Shown piece after piece: positions 1-9,477 of a stretch of DNA of 15,000 nucleotides. How positions within the stretch are numbered: the stretch's first letter is position 1; the number at the start of each line of letters is the position of its first letter. Source of the DNA: Neocallimastix lanati (nom. inval.) (lineage: Eukaryota > Neocallimastigomycota > Neocallimastigomycetes > Neocallimastigales > Neocallimastigaceae); contig JACVTC010000013.1 of assembly GCA_016946835.1 (NCBI GenBank), forward strand, positions 1 to 15,000. Direction: 5' to 3'. The position numbers and the translations under genes are program-made. The notes under the pieces were generated by a model that saw nothing but the letters and a program-made list of their open reading frames with translations, was not told where the DNA came from and did not search any database.

Positions 1-105
1 TTCTATAATTTAAATAATCTTCGAAAATTTGTAAATATGTTAATTTTATTACTAATCTTACCATAAAAGTAATTTATATTAATATAATAATACAATAATA
101 ATAAA

Positions 106-155
106 ACTATATATATTATATTCGATAGATTAATTTTTTTTTTTTTTTTTTTTTT
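106..155 (+). promoter_or_regulatory. TATA-like box plus oligo-T tract, probable promoter
   Basis: A TATA-like stretch at 106-121 is followed by a run of 22 T at 134-155, about 45 bases before the ATG at 200. Dictyostelium promoters typically pair a TATA element with an oligo-dT tract near the transcription start, and this spacing fits. No specific factor site is recognisable. Because T-runs are common throughout the window, the call rests on position before a gene rather than on the tract alone. Confidence 0.45.
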
Positions 156-199
156 ATTTTGTTATTTTCTTTTTAATTTCATTTAATAATTTATAAATA

Positions 200-839
200 A
201 TGAAAAAAAAAAAAAAAAATACATTAATTGATGTTTTATATGAACAAATTCATTGAATTTATAATTATATATATATATATATATAAATAAAAGAAATCAA
301 CAAAAAATAATGCTAAAGAAAAACGATTTGATTTAAATAAGATAACACCAGAAAAATTTAAGGAAAGAGTAACTTCAGCTCAACTTATTCACAAATTTAA
401 CCATGCCATGCCATATACTCCCGAATATGATAAGTTAATGCAGGAAGTTTTTGGAAATAAAATTGGAAATAATTCAATGGTAATGACACCAGTTTCAGGT
501 TCAGATTTAAATAATGTTTCTATTGGAGATAATGTATTCATTAATTCTGGAACTTTATTTATGGCAACAGGAGGTATCACCATTGAAGATGATACAATAC
601 TTGCTGCCAATGTTCAACTTATTACAAACAATCATGATTTACGACAACATAACATCATAACATGCAAACCAGTTCATTTAAAAAAGAATTGTTGGATAGG
701 TGCAGGAGTAACCATTTTACCAGGAGTTACTATCGGTGAAAATTCGGTGATAGGTGCAGGAAGTGTTGTTACAAAAGATGTTGAAGATAATGTTTTAGCT
801 GTTGGTAATCCAGCTAAAGTGATTAAAAAAATAATCTAA
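200..839 (+). CDS. Hexapeptide-repeat sugar O-acetyltransferase (maltose/NodL-like), two exons
   Basis: Predicted acetyl-CoA-dependent O-acetyltransferase of the left-handed beta-helix (LbH) family, acting on a sugar or similar hydroxyl; the exact substrate is not visible. The conserved core begins in frame at the ATG at 408 (143 residues). It shows hexapeptide repeats (VSIGDN, ITIEDD, VTIGEN, SVIGAG), the NNHDL segment with the likely catalytic His (residue 76 counted from 408), and the family tail VVTKDV...AVGNPAKVIKKI. The same frame stays open upstream to 291 and encodes a helical N-terminal segment (KFKERVTSAQLIHKFNHA) typical of the family, but without an ATG. Joining the ATG at 200 (MKKKKKNTLID) to 294 across a 61-base AT-rich intron keeps frame and gives about 192 residues, the normal family length. 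The fallback is a start at 408 with a truncated N-terminus. The family is mostly bacterial, so ancient transfer is possible. Family is secure; exon 1 is less so. Confidence 0.8.
233..293 (+). other. Predicted intron of the acetyltransferase gene
   Basis: This 61-base, almost purely A/T stretch starts with GT and ends with AG (TAAATAAAAG). It contains stops in all relevant frames, and removing it joins two exons in the same phase. The donor (GTTTTA) is not the usual GTAAGT/GTATGT, but it is the only GT between 200 and 293. Length and composition match Dictyostelium introns. Confidence 0.5.
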
Positions 840-859
840 TTTAAATTTTATTTACAAAA

Positions 860-895
860 AATAAAAAAAAAAAAAAAATAAAATAAAATAAAATA
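860..895 (+). terminator. Poly(A) signal region after the acetyltransferase gene
   Basis: AATAAA occurs at 860-865, 21 bases after the TAA stop, followed by an A-run and several overlapping AAATAAAAT units. Several equivalent signals overlap, so the exact cleavage site cannot be chosen. Confidence 0.45.
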
Positions 896-1182
896 GTTTT
901 TAGCTATTGGTATAAAATAATTTAAATTTTATTTAAAAATAATAATAGATTTATAGATTTTAATTCCAAATTGTAAAACAATAAAATTAAATAATCTGGA
1001 AAAAAAAAGATTATATTATAATAATTATATTTTATATAAGCAAAGTAAATGAGAAAAGAATACAACAACAACAACAAAATAAATATAAATAAAGTAGAAG
1101 AAAAAAAAAAATTAATGAAATAATACATTTATTCAAAAAAAAAAAAAAAAAAAAATGGATGAAGTTTTATATTAAAAATAAT
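896..1182. other. AT-rich intergenic DNA, no gene seen
   Basis: Low-complexity A/T sequence with an A-run at about 1135-1155. A 68-codon reading frame on the - strand here consists mostly of F, L, I, Y and N and looks like composition noise. Confidence 0.6.
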
Positions 1183-1315
1183 ATGGTATTTTTAATTGAT
1201 TTAAAAATAAATATAATTCAATTTAAAGATTAAATATAATATGGTATTTTTAATTGATTTAAAAATAAATATAATTCAATTTAAAGATTAAATATAATAT
1301 GGTATCTGATAATTT

Positions 1316-1362
<47 letters not shown>

Positions 1363-1412
1363 CATTTTTAATTGATTTAAAAATAAATATTATTAAATAT
1401 AAAGATTCATTT
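1183..1412. repeat. 58-bp tandem repeat (about 2.2 units) plus a diverged copy beyond a T44 run
   Basis: The string ATATGGTAT recurs with ATGG at 1183, 1241 and 1299, exactly 58 bases apart. The first two units are essentially identical. The third breaks off after about 6 bases. After a run of 44 T at 1319-1362, a diverged copy of the unit's interior (TTTTTAATTGATTTAAAAAT, then a changed end) occupies about 1363-1412. The T-run therefore seems to have interrupted or grown within the array. Confidence 0.85.
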
Positions 1413-1436
1413 AATTTTTAATACATAAAAACTACA

Positions 1437-1574
1437 ATGTTCCTCTCTATCCTTTCTGTTTTATATTACGATTTAATATATGGATATTATAAAAAAAATT
1501 CTTTCAAGAGATTTGTAAATAATTTCAAATTATTTATGATTAAATTCCCTCCTGTAAAAATTCCCCATGATTAA
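1437..1574 (+). other. Unassigned 45-codon reading frame
   Basis: An ATG in an A-rich context opens 45 codons ending in TAA. It begins MFLSILSVLYYDLIYGYYKK and ends IKFPPVKIPHD. The residue mix is more varied than the surrounding low-complexity DNA, with a hydrophobic N-terminus and a basic middle. I recognise no family. It could be a small gene, an exon or a chance opening. Confidence 0.2.
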
Positions 1575-2085
1575 TTATATATTTATTTATTATATATATT
1601 AAGGTTGTATTAACCATTTTCATCTTTAAATGAATTTTAAATTACTTTTATCAGAAATATTACCTTCATTGACCATCTTTAATGGAATATATTAAAAAGA
1701 GATGGATTAACTATTTTCATTTTGATTTAATCTATATGAATTTTTAAATATTATTAGAAAAAAAAAAAATTTTTTTTATATATAAATATAAACATCATTA
1801 ATTCTTTTATCAGAAAAAATGGTTAACTTAATTTTATTATTAATATAAAAAAAAAAATTTTTTTTTTTTCTTTGTTTTAATATTTTTTTTTTAACAAAAT
1901 GAATATAAATATTTATAAATTCATAAAGAAAACAATCCATTCATAAAATATATAATATATAATATTTATATATATTTATTTATAAAATAAAGAATTAGTA
2001 TTTTTTTTTTTTTTTTTTTTTTTATTAAATTCTCTCTCTATCAACAACATGAAATTCAAGTGTTCTTTTTTAAGCCTATTATATA
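1575..2085. other. AT-rich intergenic DNA with a faint old duplication
   Basis: No gene is seen. ATTAACCATTTTCATCTTTA near 1609 resembles ATTAACTATTTTCATTTTGA near 1707. TTTTATCAGAAA recurs at about 1646 and 1806. This suggests a decayed duplication of roughly 100 bases, with little else to interpret. Confidence 0.35.
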
Positions 2086-2222
2086 TTGTTAAAAAAAAAT
2101 ATATATATTATATATAGTATATATAGTATATATAGTATATATATAATCGGTATCGAAGAGTATTGTAATAATAATTCATTATTATTATTATTTCTACTAC
2201 TACGACTATTATATATTTATTA

Positions 2223-2254
<32 letters not shown>

Positions 2255-2417
2255 TTTCTTTTTCTTTTTCTTTTTCTTTTTTTTTTATTAAATAATTTTA
2301 TTTATCAATAATGGTCACGTCACTTTCACGTCACAAAAAAAAAAAAAAAAAAAAAAATAAAAATAAAAATAAAAATAAAAAAATAAAAAATAAAAAAATA
2401 AAAAATAAAAAATAAAA

Positions 2418-2448
<31 letters not shown>

Positions 2449-2480
2449 TAAATCAAAAATCAAAAATCAAAAACAAAAAT
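2086..2480. repeat. Microsatellite cluster
   Basis: In order: TATATAGTA units at about 2099-2140; ATT triplets at about 2220-2255; CTTTTT hexamers at about 2255-2280; an A-run at 2335-2357; AAAAAT-type units to about 2452; and CAAAAAT units to about 2475. A 69-codon frame across the first part is low-complexity Y/I/S/F and is not a gene. Confidence 0.8.
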
Positions 2481-2554
2481 ATATCAATTTTTTTATTTAT
2501 TTTAATAATATATTTTATATATTTTATTATTATAAGATAAGATACAATTTAAAA

Positions 2555-2556
<2 letters not shown>

Positions 2557-2589
<33 letters not shown>
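2557..2589. repeat. T33 homopolymer run
   Basis: Thirty-three consecutive T. The flanking sequence is featureless A/T, and nothing nearby suggests promoter use. Confidence 0.8.
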
Positions 2590-2590
<1 letters not shown>

Positions 2591-2769
2591 ATACTCTAAT
2601 GTTCAGATATTTTGATATAATTATATTATGGTATATCTTATTATAAAAAATAAAAAAAAAATTATATAAAGGTATATATCTCATACTAAATAAAAAAAAA
2701 AAAAAAAAAAAAAGATTAAAAATTATTGTTTATTATTCTTTACCGATATTAAATTGTTTTTTTTATATT

Positions 2770-2979
2770 ATGAAATAAAAATAAAAATAAAAATAAAAAT
2801 AAAAATAAATATAAATAAATAAATAAATAAATAAAATAAAAGTAAAAATAAATAAATAAAATAAAAGTAAAAATAAAAATAAAAGTAAAAATAAATAAAT
2901 AAATAAATAATATAGAAAAAAATAAAATTAAAATAAAATAAAAATAAAATAAAATTAAATAATTATAATTATCAATGGT

Positions 2980-3024
<45 letters not shown>
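2770..3024. repeat. AAAAT/AAAT/AAAAGT microsatellite ending in T44
   Basis: Units of AAAAT, AAAT and AAAAGT are interleaved from about 2775 to 2960, with a recurring AAATAAAATAAAAGTAAAAA block. They are followed by 44 T at 2981-3024. No coding signal is present on either strand. Confidence 0.8.
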
Positions 3025-3025
<1 letters not shown>

Positions 3026-3223
3026 AAAAAAGATTATTCTTCCTTATATATATTGAGAATATAAAAAAAAGTTTTTATATTATGGTTCTTTAAAATTACT
3101 GTGAAATTTATTATTATTAGTATTTTCATTCTTGAATTGCTTTTTTTTTTTTTTTCTCCTCCTCCTTTATACACTAATATTCATTGTATACCATCATCAT
3201 AAAAATACATTTTTTTTTAAATA

Positions 3224-3383
3224 ATTTATTTCCAGATTATCGTTTTATTATCATCCAATTTAGTGACTTAAATTATATCATCCAACTATATAAGTTATTT
3301 AAAATTTTTTTCCAGATAATCGTATTATTATCATCCTGTGTAGTAACTTAAAATATTTCATCCAACTATATAAGTTATTTAAA
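3224..3383. repeat. 80-bp direct tandem duplication
   Basis: TTTCCAGATTATCG (TCCAG at 3231) and TTTCCAGATAATCG (TCCAG at 3311) start two units exactly 80 bases apart. Both end with ATCCAACTATATAAGTTATT or its near-identical form. About ten substitutions separate them, so this is an older duplication. No reading frame uses it. Confidence 0.85.
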
Positions 3384-3570
3384 TGTTTCATAAATATCAA
3401 TAGATTCATTGTTTTAAGAAGTTTTGATCTATAAAAATCAATAAAAAGATTATAACTTATTATTTCTTAAATTATTAAATTATTTATATTTTTACTTTTA
3501 TTTATTTTTCCCCTTTTTTATAACTGATAATAATATGGCTAGTTTTATTATTACTATTATTATTATTATT

Positions 3571-3695
<125 letters not shown>

Positions 3696-3726
3696 ATCTT
3701 TCTTTTTTATTTTTTATTTTGCATTT

Positions 3727-3732
3727 TTTATT
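3727..3732 (-). terminator. Poly(A) signal of the transporter gene
   Basis: Read on the - strand this is AATAAA, 21 bases after the TAA stop. Further AATAAA-like hexamers follow within 40 bases, then the long A-tracts. Confidence 0.45.
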
Positions 3733-3752
3733 TTTATTTTTTTTTTCTATTT

Positions 3753-5336
3753 TTAAGATTTAATAGAGGATTGTTTTGGATTTCCTTGATTATCATGATT
3801 TCTAAAGAATATAATACTCCATGGAATAGCAACAAGTAAACATAACGCACTTACAAAAATAGTTAATAAGAAACATATTGATCCACCATTAACTAATGGA
3901 TCCTTACTTGAATTAAATGAAACATTATCGAAATTATTTAATAAGGCAACATAAACGGCAGAACAGAGAGCACAGAAAAGTTGATAAAAGGAGTGGAAGA
4001 TAGCAGCAGCATGTGGAGTAGACTGAGGAGGAACACATGTTAAGGAAGCTGTGGAATATAAACTGGCCACAAGTGGAATACCTATGTTACCAAGAGCATA
4101 ACCCACGATAATCACCCAAAGTTGAATACGATCGGTGATATGCATAACAAAGAAGAAGATACTTGCAAAGAATAAAAGGAACATACCACCTGGAGCATAT
4201 TTAAAGTAAGATTTATCATAAATTTTACCACCTACAATATTTAAGGTAGCATTAAGAATACCTCCTGGTAAAAGAGCTAATCCACTAATAAAAGAACTTT
4301 TTCCCAAATAATTTTGAATGATGAAAGGTAAAACAGCTAACCAACCTACTAAACTTGAACTAATAATATTACTTAACAAGACATTAATTATAAAGATTGG
4401 TTTTCCTAAACCTTTCAAAGAAACGATAGGATTTTTACAATAGTATTCCCAAACAAAGAAACCAATTAATGAAACTACACCAATAGCAATAGTAATAATA
4501 ACTACAGGTGAACCAAAACCATAATCACCCGTATTACCCAGGCCAAAGGAGATACCACCATAACCTAAAATTGCTAAAATGACCGAAAGAATATCTAATT
4601 TTGTAGTATCCTGCTCAACAATATTACCAACTGTCCAATAGCCACAAATACCACCAATAGTAGGAATAGGGATTAAGAGGGCGAAAACATATCTCCAACC
4701 TAAAAATTTAGTAATTAAACCAGAAACGGTTGGACCTAAAGCACTTCCTGTAATAATAACCAACATACTAATTCCGTTGTAAAAACCTATACGTTCTCTT
4801 GGTGACATAATAATAATAACATTTGAAATTTGAGGCATTAACAACGCTGTACCAAAACCTTGAATAATACGACCAATTAATAACAATACGAAAGAATTAG
4901 CCAATACACAAATAAGGGAACCCACAACAAATAATAAGACAGCTGAAAAAAAGATAGTACGCATATATAAATGTTTAGCGATATAAGAAGAAAATACCAT
5001 ACCAATAGCTAATACTAATACAAAACCTGTTGTTACCCATTGAATTGTTGTTAATTCTTTATTAAATTCATCAACTAAATCAGTATACATTACGGTGGCC
5101 ACACATTCATTTAACACAGTAAAAAATAATACTGATATAAATGTTAATAACATTGGTATAAATTTTGGTTCATCAGGACCACCTCCACCAACTTTTCTTA
5201 CATAATGTTCTTTTATTTTTTGTTTTTCATTTGAAATAATTTCTACACAAACATTATTTTCATTTTCATTATATGTTGTTTCACTAGTAATATCTTCACT
5301 ACTATCATCCAAATTTTTTAATTCAATTGAACCCAT
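3753..5336 (-). CDS. MFS multidrug/drug:H+ antiporter, DHA2 (EmrB/LmrB-like), 14-TM type
   Basis: Single-exon 527-residue membrane transporter of the major facilitator superfamily, predicted to export drug-like or organic substrates in exchange for protons. Residues 1-58 are a polar cytosolic tail rich in E, N and S. About 14 hydrophobic segments follow, from about 60 to 510. Family marks: QWVTTGFVLVLAIG (99-112) in TM2; a degenerate loop 2-3 (AKHLYMRTIFF); LIGRIIQGFGTALLMP (153-168, motif B with Arg156) in TM4; GSALGPTVSGLI (197-208, motif C of antiporters) in TM5; then WRYVF (214-218). PPQSTPHAAAIFHSFYQ (436-452) matches the late conserved block of 14-TM members. Motif A in loop 2-3 is weak, which is worth noting because it usually affects gating. 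The start (AAAAATGG) is well placed and no upstream in-frame ATG competes. Closest in style to bacterial EmrB/LmrB proteins. Substrate is unknown. Confidence 0.9.
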   Translation of the reverse strand: MGSIELKNLDDSSEDITSETTYNENENNVCVEIISNEKQKIKEHYVRKVGGGGPDEPKFIPMLLTFISVLFFTVLNECVATVMYTDLVDEFNKELTTIQWVTTGFVLVLAIGMVFSSYIAKHLYMRTIFFSAVLLFVVGSLICVLANSFVLLLIGRIIQGFGTALLMPQISNVIIIMSPRERIGFYNGISMLVIITGSALGPTVSGLITKFLGWRYVFALLIPIPTIGGICGYWTVGNIVEQDTTKLDILSVILAILGYGGISFGLGNTGDYGFGSPVVIITIAIGVVSLIGFFVWEYYCKNPIVSLKGLGKPIFIINVLLSNIISSSLVGWLAVLPFIIQNYLGKSSFISGLALLPGGILNATLNIVGGKIYDKSYFKYAPGGMFLLFFASIFFFVMHITDRIQLWVIIVGYALGNIGIPLVASLYSTASLTCVPPQSTPHAAAIFHSFYQLFCALCSAVYVALLNNFDNVSFNSSKDPLVNGGSICFLLTIFVSALCLLVAIPWSIIFFRNHDNQGNPKQSSIKS

Positions 5337-6407
5337 TTTTCTTTATTTTTTTACTGACAACACTAATTGGTATTATTACTTTATTTTTTTTTTCTAAATT
5401 TAAATAATTTAATATTAAATAACAATTCAAAATATATTAAATAAAAAATTCAATATAATTATATTTAATATTCTATTATATATAACATAATATTTTATTT
5501 TTAAATAATTTATATATTAATTTATTTTTTTATTTGTTAATTATTTTTTTATTTGTTAATTATTTTTATTTTATATTTTGTTTTATTTTTTTAGTTATTA
5601 TTTTTTCTTATATATATATAATCATTTATATAATTAAAAATAGATGAAGTAAACTTCTACTAAATAATTTCACTATATCCTATACATATTTTAATATATT
5701 AATAGTAATAAAAAAAAAATTTTTTAAAAGAAGAAAAATTTTTTTTTATTTTCATTCAAAAATTTATTTTTTATTTTTTATTTATTTATTTATTTATTTA
5801 TTTTTATATTTATTTTTATTTTTATTTTTTTTTTTTTTTTTTTTTTCACTTTTTGTTTTTAATAAAAATTAAAAATTATTAATTCATTCATTTATTTTTG
5901 ATATTTTAATTAATAAAATTTATTATATCAAACATTTAAATGAATGAATAAATAAATAAAAACTAAATAATGTTTAATTAATAATTTAAAATTAGTATCA
6001 ATTGATACATTAATATATAAAATATATATAAATATTAATATAAATATATATAGTGTAATATATAAAATATATTTATGCAATAATCTATAATCAATTCAAT
6101 ATATTCAATATATTTAAAATATAGTGTATATATTTATAAATTGTAAATTTTAATCTATTAAATTTAATAAATGCTACACAAATAATGTAATATAAATAAA
6201 TATATAAATAACAATATATAAATAATATAAATTATATAAATAATCTTTACTAATAAATATGTCAATTATAATTAATCTTTACTAAATAAATATATAAATA
6301 ACAATATTTAAATAATCTTTAATATATAATAAATATATATACAAATATAAATAATTATATAATTATAAATATAAATATTATTATAAATATAAATACTAAT
6401 AAATAAT
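5337..6407. other. AT-rich intergenic DNA upstream of the transporter
   Basis: No gene is seen. It should contain the transporter promoter (read on the - strand), but no TATA plus oligo-T pair stands out. A 19-bp direct repeat containing TATTTGTTAATTATT sits at about 5525-5562. ATTT tetramers lie at about 5775-5830, ending in a T-run near 5828-5846. The rest is nearly pure A/T. Confidence 0.5.
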
Positions 6408-6517
6408 TTAAGGATAATAAATATAAAATAGTAATAGGATTTCTTCAGCGTCATTATTAACTATTAATCCTTCTACAGTATCATCATAGAATTTAAGCAT
6501 TTTAAGTTGGTTTATAA
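6408..6517 (-). other. Possible orphan terminal exon or gene fragment
   Basis: On the - strand a T-rich stretch ending in TAG at 6520-6518 looks like a splice acceptor. It is followed by an open frame to TAA at 6408. The frame reads INQLKMLKFYDDTVEGLIVN, then NDAEEILLLFYIYYP. Local composition (GACGCTGAAGAAATCC on that strand) is clearly richer than the surrounding A/T and code-like. No partner exon or donor is evident upstream, so it may be the remnant of a lost gene. An internal ATG at 6500 would give 30 residues. No family is recognised. Confidence 0.3.
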
Positions 6518-6847
6518 CTAAAAAAAAAAAAAAGTTTATTAGTTTTTTTATTTTTATAGATTGATTAAAAGAATTTAAATTATTAGATATTTATTTAATT
6601 ATTCATTTATTTATTAATTTATCCATTATTTATTTATTTTTTATCTATTTATTTATTTATTTACTCATTATTTAATTTATTTAATTATTTGTTTTTCTAC
6701 TTATTTATTAATTTATCCATTATTTTATTTATTTAATTATTCACTTATATATTTGTGAATACATAACTTTTCAAAAAAATAAAAAAAAAAAGCAATCCTA
6801 AGAAAATAGAAACTCATAATTAAATACAACAAGTAAATATGAAATTA

Positions 6848-7502
6848 GGAAGTAGTACATTTCGGAAAATGGCTTGTAAAAATCATAATTTAACGCCACT
6901 TCATTTTTTATACATTTGAAATAAATAAATAAATAGTAAATATTTTAATATTAATAAATAATAATTTTATATATTTTATTTTTAACATTAAAAAGATAAA
7001 GTAATTAATAAATAATAAATACTAAATAATAAATAATAAATAATGGAATAATAAAAAGAGTATTTATTAATAAATAATAAATAATAAATAATAAATAATA
7101 AATAATAAATAATATTATAATTAAAAAAAAAATGAATAATTAATATTAATTTATAATAAATAAATAAATAATAAATAATTAAATAATATATTTTTTCTTT
7201 TTTTAAACATTAAAAAATAAAATAGAGTCATAAACACGTTTTAAAGCATAAAAATTAAATATACCTACTAGAAATTTTATTAAAAGATTTTAATTAAAAT
7301 GGAATGAAAACAAAAAAGATATTTTAATTAAAAATTATAGAAATATAAAAAAAAAAAAAATAAAGTGAATTAGTAATGGTTATTATAGAAATAATATCAT
7401 TGATTTTTGGTATATTGTTTAAAATGATTTAAATAATAAAAATGCTAACTTTTATAATTTATAATTTTTTAAGTGCCACAATTTCCGAAATTCACAACAT
7501 TC
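6848..7502. repeat. Diverged inverted-repeat pair around an ATTTCGGAAA core
   Basis: The + strand at 6848-6893 (containing ACATTTCGGAAAATGGCTTG) resembles the reverse complement of 7452-7502 (containing GAATTTCGGAAATTGTGGCA). Similarity extends over about 45 bases with small gaps. Between the arms lie AAT/AATAAAT repeats. It could be an old foldback element or an inverted duplication. A 26-codon frame at 6839-6919 (+) overlaps the left arm and is not obviously a gene. Confidence 0.4.
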
Positions 7503-7510
7503 ATAAAAAG

Positions 7511-7540
7511 AAATGTAAATGTAAATGTAAATGTAAATGT
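7511..7540. repeat. AAATGT hexamer x5
   Basis: Five perfect tandem AAATGT units, directly beside the right arm of the inverted pair. Confidence 0.85.
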
Positions 7541-7694
7541 AACTAAACCTGAGAATTAATTGAATGTAGTTTTTATGTATACAATAAAAAATTTAACCTT
7601 ATAAAAAATTAAAATAGATAATTTCCTTTTCTAGTAAGAATTAAAAAAATTTTATTTCAATAATTATGTTTAAATTCAATAGATAACAGTATTT

Positions 7695-7695
7695 A

Positions 7696-7750
<55 letters not shown>

Positions 7751-7752
7751 AT
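7695..7752. repeat. AAAT tetranucleotide array, about 14 copies
   Basis: Perfect AAAT/TAAA tetramers that pass into AT dinucleotides at the right end. Confidence 0.9.
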
Positions 7753-7944
7753 ATATATATAATATATATAAATTTCAAATTCCAATTGGATTGAAATTTT
7801 TTTTTATCGATTTAAATATAGTTTCATTGATCGTTTAAGAAATGTTAAAAAATAATAAAATTTTAATAAACAAAAAATATCACGAGATAAACACATGTTA
7901 ATTTTATTTTTGTAAATTTCCTTTATATTTCAAAAAAATATTAA

Positions 7945-7946
<2 letters not shown>

Positions 7947-7991
<45 letters not shown>

Positions 7992-8070
7992 TTATTCCGG
8001 TGTTTAGAATTTTTTTTTAAAAAAAAAAAAAAAAAAAAAAATACTTTATTCCAGTATTTTAATTAATTTT
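7947..8070. repeat. A43 run and duplicated ACTTTATTCC-GT-TTT unit
   Basis: Forty-three A (7947-7989) precede ACTTTATTCCGGTGTTTAG at 7989. A second shorter A-run precedes ACTTTATTCCAGTATTTTA at 8043, so an A-tract plus motif unit occurs twice with a 54-base offset. Confidence 0.75.
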
Positions 8071-8365
8071 AAAAAAATTAATTTTAATAAATGATAATAT
8101 TAATATTAAGTTTTCATTTATTCATAATTAGTTAACTACAGTGGTTAATCTTTCTACAAAAAAAAAAAAAAAAAAATAAAAAAAAAAAAAAAAATAAAAT
8201 AAAATAAAATATCAATAAACTACTAAACTTTATTTCTTAATTAAATATTCTTTTATTAATTTAAATAGGAATAAAAAGAAAAAAAAAAAAAAAAAAAGAT
8301 CAAAAATTTGAAAAAGCAATGAATCTTTTTTTTTAAAAAAAAAAAAAAAAAAAAAATTAAAAAAT

Positions 8366-8558
8366 AAATTAAAATAAAATAAAATAAAATAAATAGTAGA
8401 ATATGAATATAAAGTACAGATTGAATAAAATAAAATAAAATAAATAGTAGAATATGAATATAAAGTACAGATTAAATAAAATAAAATAAAATAAAATAAA
8501 TAGTAGAATATAAATATAAAGTACAGATTAAATAAAATAAAATAAAATAAAATAAAAG
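8366..8558. repeat. Three-unit tandem repeat, 51-56 bp
   Basis: AAATAGTAGAATAT starts at 8391, 8442 and 8498. Each unit continues with (G/A)AATATAAAGTACAGATT and ends in a variable number of AAAAT units; the extra AAAAT accounts for 51 versus 56 bases. Units 1 and 2 differ by one G/A change and unit 3 by a second. Confidence 0.9.
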
Positions 8559-8831
8559 ATTTTTTTATTTAATAGATTTATAAAGCATTTCTTTTACTGT
8601 ATTTAATTTCTTGTTATTCATTTTATTTTTATTTTTTTTTTATCGAGAAATATTAGATAAAATTAGAGTAGTATTTATAATTTTCATTTTTTTTTTTTAA
8701 TTTATTTTTTTTATTTTATTTATTTTTTTTTTATTTATTTTACATATAAATGGTGTTTATAAAATTATTCATTTCTTTGGTTTTATTGAAATATAAAACA
8801 TATAATAATAAATAGAATGTATTATTGATTA

Positions 8832-9035
8832 GTTTCATATATTTATATATAAATTATTATAAATAATATTAATAGTTTAATAGTATGTATATTATATACT
8901 TAATGTATTATTGATTATTTATAATTTTATAATTAATAATCTTAAACATGCCATTTTAAAGTTTTAATTAATATTGTATTATTTATTAATAATAAAATAT
9001 ATCACTAATTAATATTTTATTATTTTTATACTTTA

Positions 9036-9084
<49 letters not shown>

Positions 9085-9147
9085 GTTTCATATATTTATA
9101 TATAAATTATTATAAATAATATTAATAGTATGTATATTATATACTTT
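8832..9147. repeat. Dispersed direct repeat pair flanking a T41 run
   Basis: GTTTCATATATTTATATATA starts at 8832 and 9085. Each copy runs about 62-70 bases to TATGTATATTATATACTT. The first copy has an extra 8-base TTTAATAG duplication. T41 occupies 9043-9083, directly abutting the second copy. Confidence 0.85.
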
Positions 9148-9156
9148 GGTAGACTT

Positions 9157-9456
9157 TTAACTTAAAATTATATTTTGAAAAATATCCCTTTTTAACTTGT
9201 AAACTTTTAAATAACAAACTATTAATCGTAATATATATATATATTGGATATCAAAGATAATAAAACTTGTATTCATGTATACAATTTTTATTTATTATCT
9301 AATAAAATAAATATAAGCTTTGAATAATATTTAACTATGGTAGACTTTAAATATATATAAACTTTTGAATATTCAATATTCACTTTGGTAGACTTTAAAC
9401 TTAAGAAAAATTAAAAGTTAAAAAGGATTATTTTTCAAAAATATAATCTTAAACAA
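9157..9456. repeat. Inverted repeat of about 42 bp with TGGTAGACTTT motifs
   Basis: TGAAAAATATCCCTTTTTAA in the left arm (9157-9198) is matched by the reverse complement of AAGTTAAAAAGGATTATTTT in the right arm (9415-9456), with a few mismatches. TGGTAGACTTT occurs in the same orientation at about 9148, 9338 and 9387, two copies preceded by ACTT and one by ACTA. The loop is about 215 bases with no reading frame. AAAACTTGTATTCATGTATA at 9262 is a diverged start of the 372-bp unit that follows. Confidence 0.65.
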
Positions 9457-9477
9457 AAATAATAAACTATTATATAT

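Noticed and set aside
389-610. 73-codon frame on the - strand
   Set aside because: Antisense shadow of the acetyltransferase gene.
922-1128. 68-codon frame on the - strand
   Set aside because: Low-complexity F/L/I/Y/N composition from A/T filler; no family pattern.
2086-2295. 69-codon + frame
   Set aside because: Translation of TATATAGTA, ATT and CTTTTT microsatellites.
2502-2684. 60-codon - frame
   Set aside because: Reads through a T33 run as polylysine; the rest is A/T noise.
7511-7752. CRISPR-like spaced repeats
   Set aside because: Units are contiguous 4-6 base microsatellites with no spacers; the genome is eukaryotic.
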